Assembly: GCF_004339025.1 (NCBI RefSeq)
Contig: NZ_SMFT01000006.1
Coordinates: 1-64,000 of the forward strand
From: Volucribacter psittacicida
Lineage (GTDB): Bacteria > Pseudomonadota > Gammaproteobacteria > Enterobacterales > Pasteurellaceae
Length of the DNA stretch: 64,000 bases
Reading direction: 5' to 3'
Position 1 is the stretch's first letter. Every line of letters begins with the position of its first letter. Below the pieces are notes generated by a model that saw only the letters and a program-made list of their open reading frames with translations, did not search any database and was not told the DNA's origin. The position numbers and the translations under genes are program-made. Positions 62,807 to 64,000 of the stretch are shown in pieces.

Positions 62807-64000
62807 TTAATACCGTATTCCAAACTTATGTTTATAAATATAATAATCATCATCAGATAGAACATCGCTAGGATCAATTTTTATGCCTACATTTTTAAAC
62901 TCATCGATAGCTTTTTTCTGCCAATTTAGATGAATATCATGTGTCAGTTCTATAGGAGCTATTCCATAAAAATTATTTAAGTCATAATATTTTTTGCTGT
63001 AATCTGTAATTCTCATCTCGGAAGGTAGATAAGACATTAATTTTAATTTAAAGCTATGAGTCCCTTCAATTAAATGGAAGTATTGATTATCTCTTGAGGT
63101 TTTTAATTTTAAATAAATAATTGATGCATGACCACTAACATTGGCAAAAGACATTAAACGTGCTTGCTGAGGATAGTATTGCTTTACATAATGAGAAGCA
63201 TCTTGAGTTAAAAATAATCTTGATTCTAAAATTACTCCCGACCTTAACAGCCCTTCCATAAAACACTTTCTTGGTTTAAACATTCTTTCCATATCAGAAT
63301 TATGTTTATCTTTTGCACTTTGTTCTAAAATACTGAGGAATACTTTTAAATCATCGCCACTTAACCAACTTTTCATAAGCTGGATACGTTTTTCGCCTAA
63401 AAAACTCCACCAACGCCGATATTTTTCGCCCTGAATACGCGGATCACCAGCAATTTCAAGTACAATATTTTTCCAATATGCACTTATACCTTTATCTTCA
63501 TAAGCAGAGCGATCTATTAATATCTCTAATATTTTATGCCCCAATAGAGAGTTTTCATCGTATTTTGCTATAACGACTTGCTCTTTCACAATTTCTGCTA
63601 ATACTGAATGATTTTTTCCTATTGGTATAGATTTTAACTTCTCAAGATAATATTTATGGTAACAACGTTCAATAAAATCACCATCTCTCACATTTTCAAG
63701 CCCAAATTTTTGAATAATTTGTTCAAAATCAATATTATGCTGTTCAGCATAATTCACTAATTTAAGATCGGCATCTCTACAAAATAATAAATGTGCATTA
63801 TCATAATAACAGGATAATGTTACCAATTTATTTTTAGATGATTCAATATGCAAGTTAAGTTGATTAACAATAAAATCACATACTAAATTAAAATTACCTT
63901 TATTTTTAAAGTAATAATGATTATAAAATTTGAAAAATGAATTAATTAAGTTAATTAGTGATAACTTGCTAATAGGATTACTAATAGTTAATAAATGTTC
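62807..64000 (-). CDS. zorC: EH_Signature protein, type I Zorya protein ZorC (5' end beyond window)
   Basis: The frame is open from the stop at 62807 to the window edge, giving at least 397 residues. A TTG at 63853 is not a real start, because coding continues upstream (CDFIVNQLNLHIESSKNKL). Full ZorC proteins are about 560 residues. The C-terminal half has the EH_Signature pattern: WKNIVLEIAGDPRI, RRWWSFLG, FMEGLLRSGVILESRLFL, then the Glu/His pair in LIEGTHSFKLKLMSYL. With a SNF2 helicase downstream this fits type I Zorya, where ZorC works with ZorD beside the ZorAB membrane motor. zorA and zorB should lie just beyond base 64000. Confidence 0.8.
   Translation of the reverse strand, partial: EHLLTISNPISKLSLINLINSFFKFYNHYYFKNKGNFNLVCDFIVNQLNLHIESSKNKLVTLSCYYDNAHLLFCRDADLKLVNYAEQHNIDFEQIIQKFGLENVRDGDFIERCYHKYYLEKLKSIPIGKNHSVLAEIVKEQVVIAKYDENSLLGHKILEILIDRSAYEDKGISAYWKNIVLEIAGDPRIQGEKYRRWWSFLGEKRIQLMKSWLSGDDLKVFLSILEQSAKDKHNSDMERMFKPRKCFMEGLLRSGVILESRLFLTQDASHYVKQYYPQQARLMSFANVSGHASIIYLKLKTSRDNQYFHLIEGTHSFKLKLMSYLPSEMRITDYSKKYYDLNNFYGIAPIELTHDIHLNWQKKAIDEFKNVGIKIDPSDVLSDDDYYIYKHKFGIRY

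Noticed and set aside
62807..63853. A complete 348-residue gene starting at TTG 63853
   Set aside because: The same frame stays open to base 64000, so the gene is longer and truncated by the window edge.

Overview
The window looks like a Pasteurellaceae chromosome segment. The 9-base Haemophilus-type DNA uptake signal sequence (USS, AAGTGCGGT or its complement) recurs throughout, often as inverted pairs between genes. Gene content and order also match that family: a selenocysteine formate dehydrogenase cluster with divergent fdhD, a one-parvulin SurA, and a TyrR without the N-terminal sensory part. The DNA is AT-rich with a dense core gene set. I cannot name the species.

Layout. 1-1300: decayed insertion sequences (IS630-type and IS256/IS1249-type transposase fragments) and a short tandem motif. 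1324-5463: polA and a SetA/SetB-type sugar efflux transporter. 5486-12193: fdhD and the divergent fdnG-fdxH-fdxI-fdhE respiratory formate dehydrogenase genes, with an in-frame UGA read as selenocysteine. 12364-16235: yihY, dtd, gltS, coaA. 16470-18231: promoter, four tRNA genes and tuf in the classic thrU-tyrU-glyT-thrT-tufB order. 18359-30586: secE-nusG, rplKA, rplJL and rpoBC with leader signals for L1 and L10 autoregulation. 30731-37307: nhaA-nhaR, then yceD-rpmF-plsX-fabH-fabD-fabG. 37308-40366: a malolactic-type malic enzyme with an AEC-family transporter, sitting where acpP would be expected. 40396-45099: typA, glnA, tyrR. 45205-51882: upp-uraA-hda facing purM-dgt-purN, then pyrR. 51953-59766: surA, rsmA-apaH, a hypothetical gene, glnE, argA. 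59831-64000: two reverse-strand genes of a type I Zorya anti-phage system, zorD and the 3' part of zorC. zorC runs off the window edge, and zorA and zorB would lie beyond it.

How the genes work together. The formate cluster encodes the three membrane-complex subunits plus two maturation factors. The tuf-sec-nus-rpl-rpo block builds the translation and transcription machinery under stringent and ribosomal-protein feedback control. plsX-fabHDG starts lipid synthesis. glnA and its adenylyltransferase glnE form the nitrogen-assimilation pair. The upp/purM region handles nucleotide salvage and synthesis, with a PurR-type operator and a dNTPase gene inserted between purM and purN. The most notable accessory pieces are the Zorya genes, the malolactic module with its C8 tract at the predicted transcription start, and a family of 60-106 bp palindromic repeats scattered between genes.
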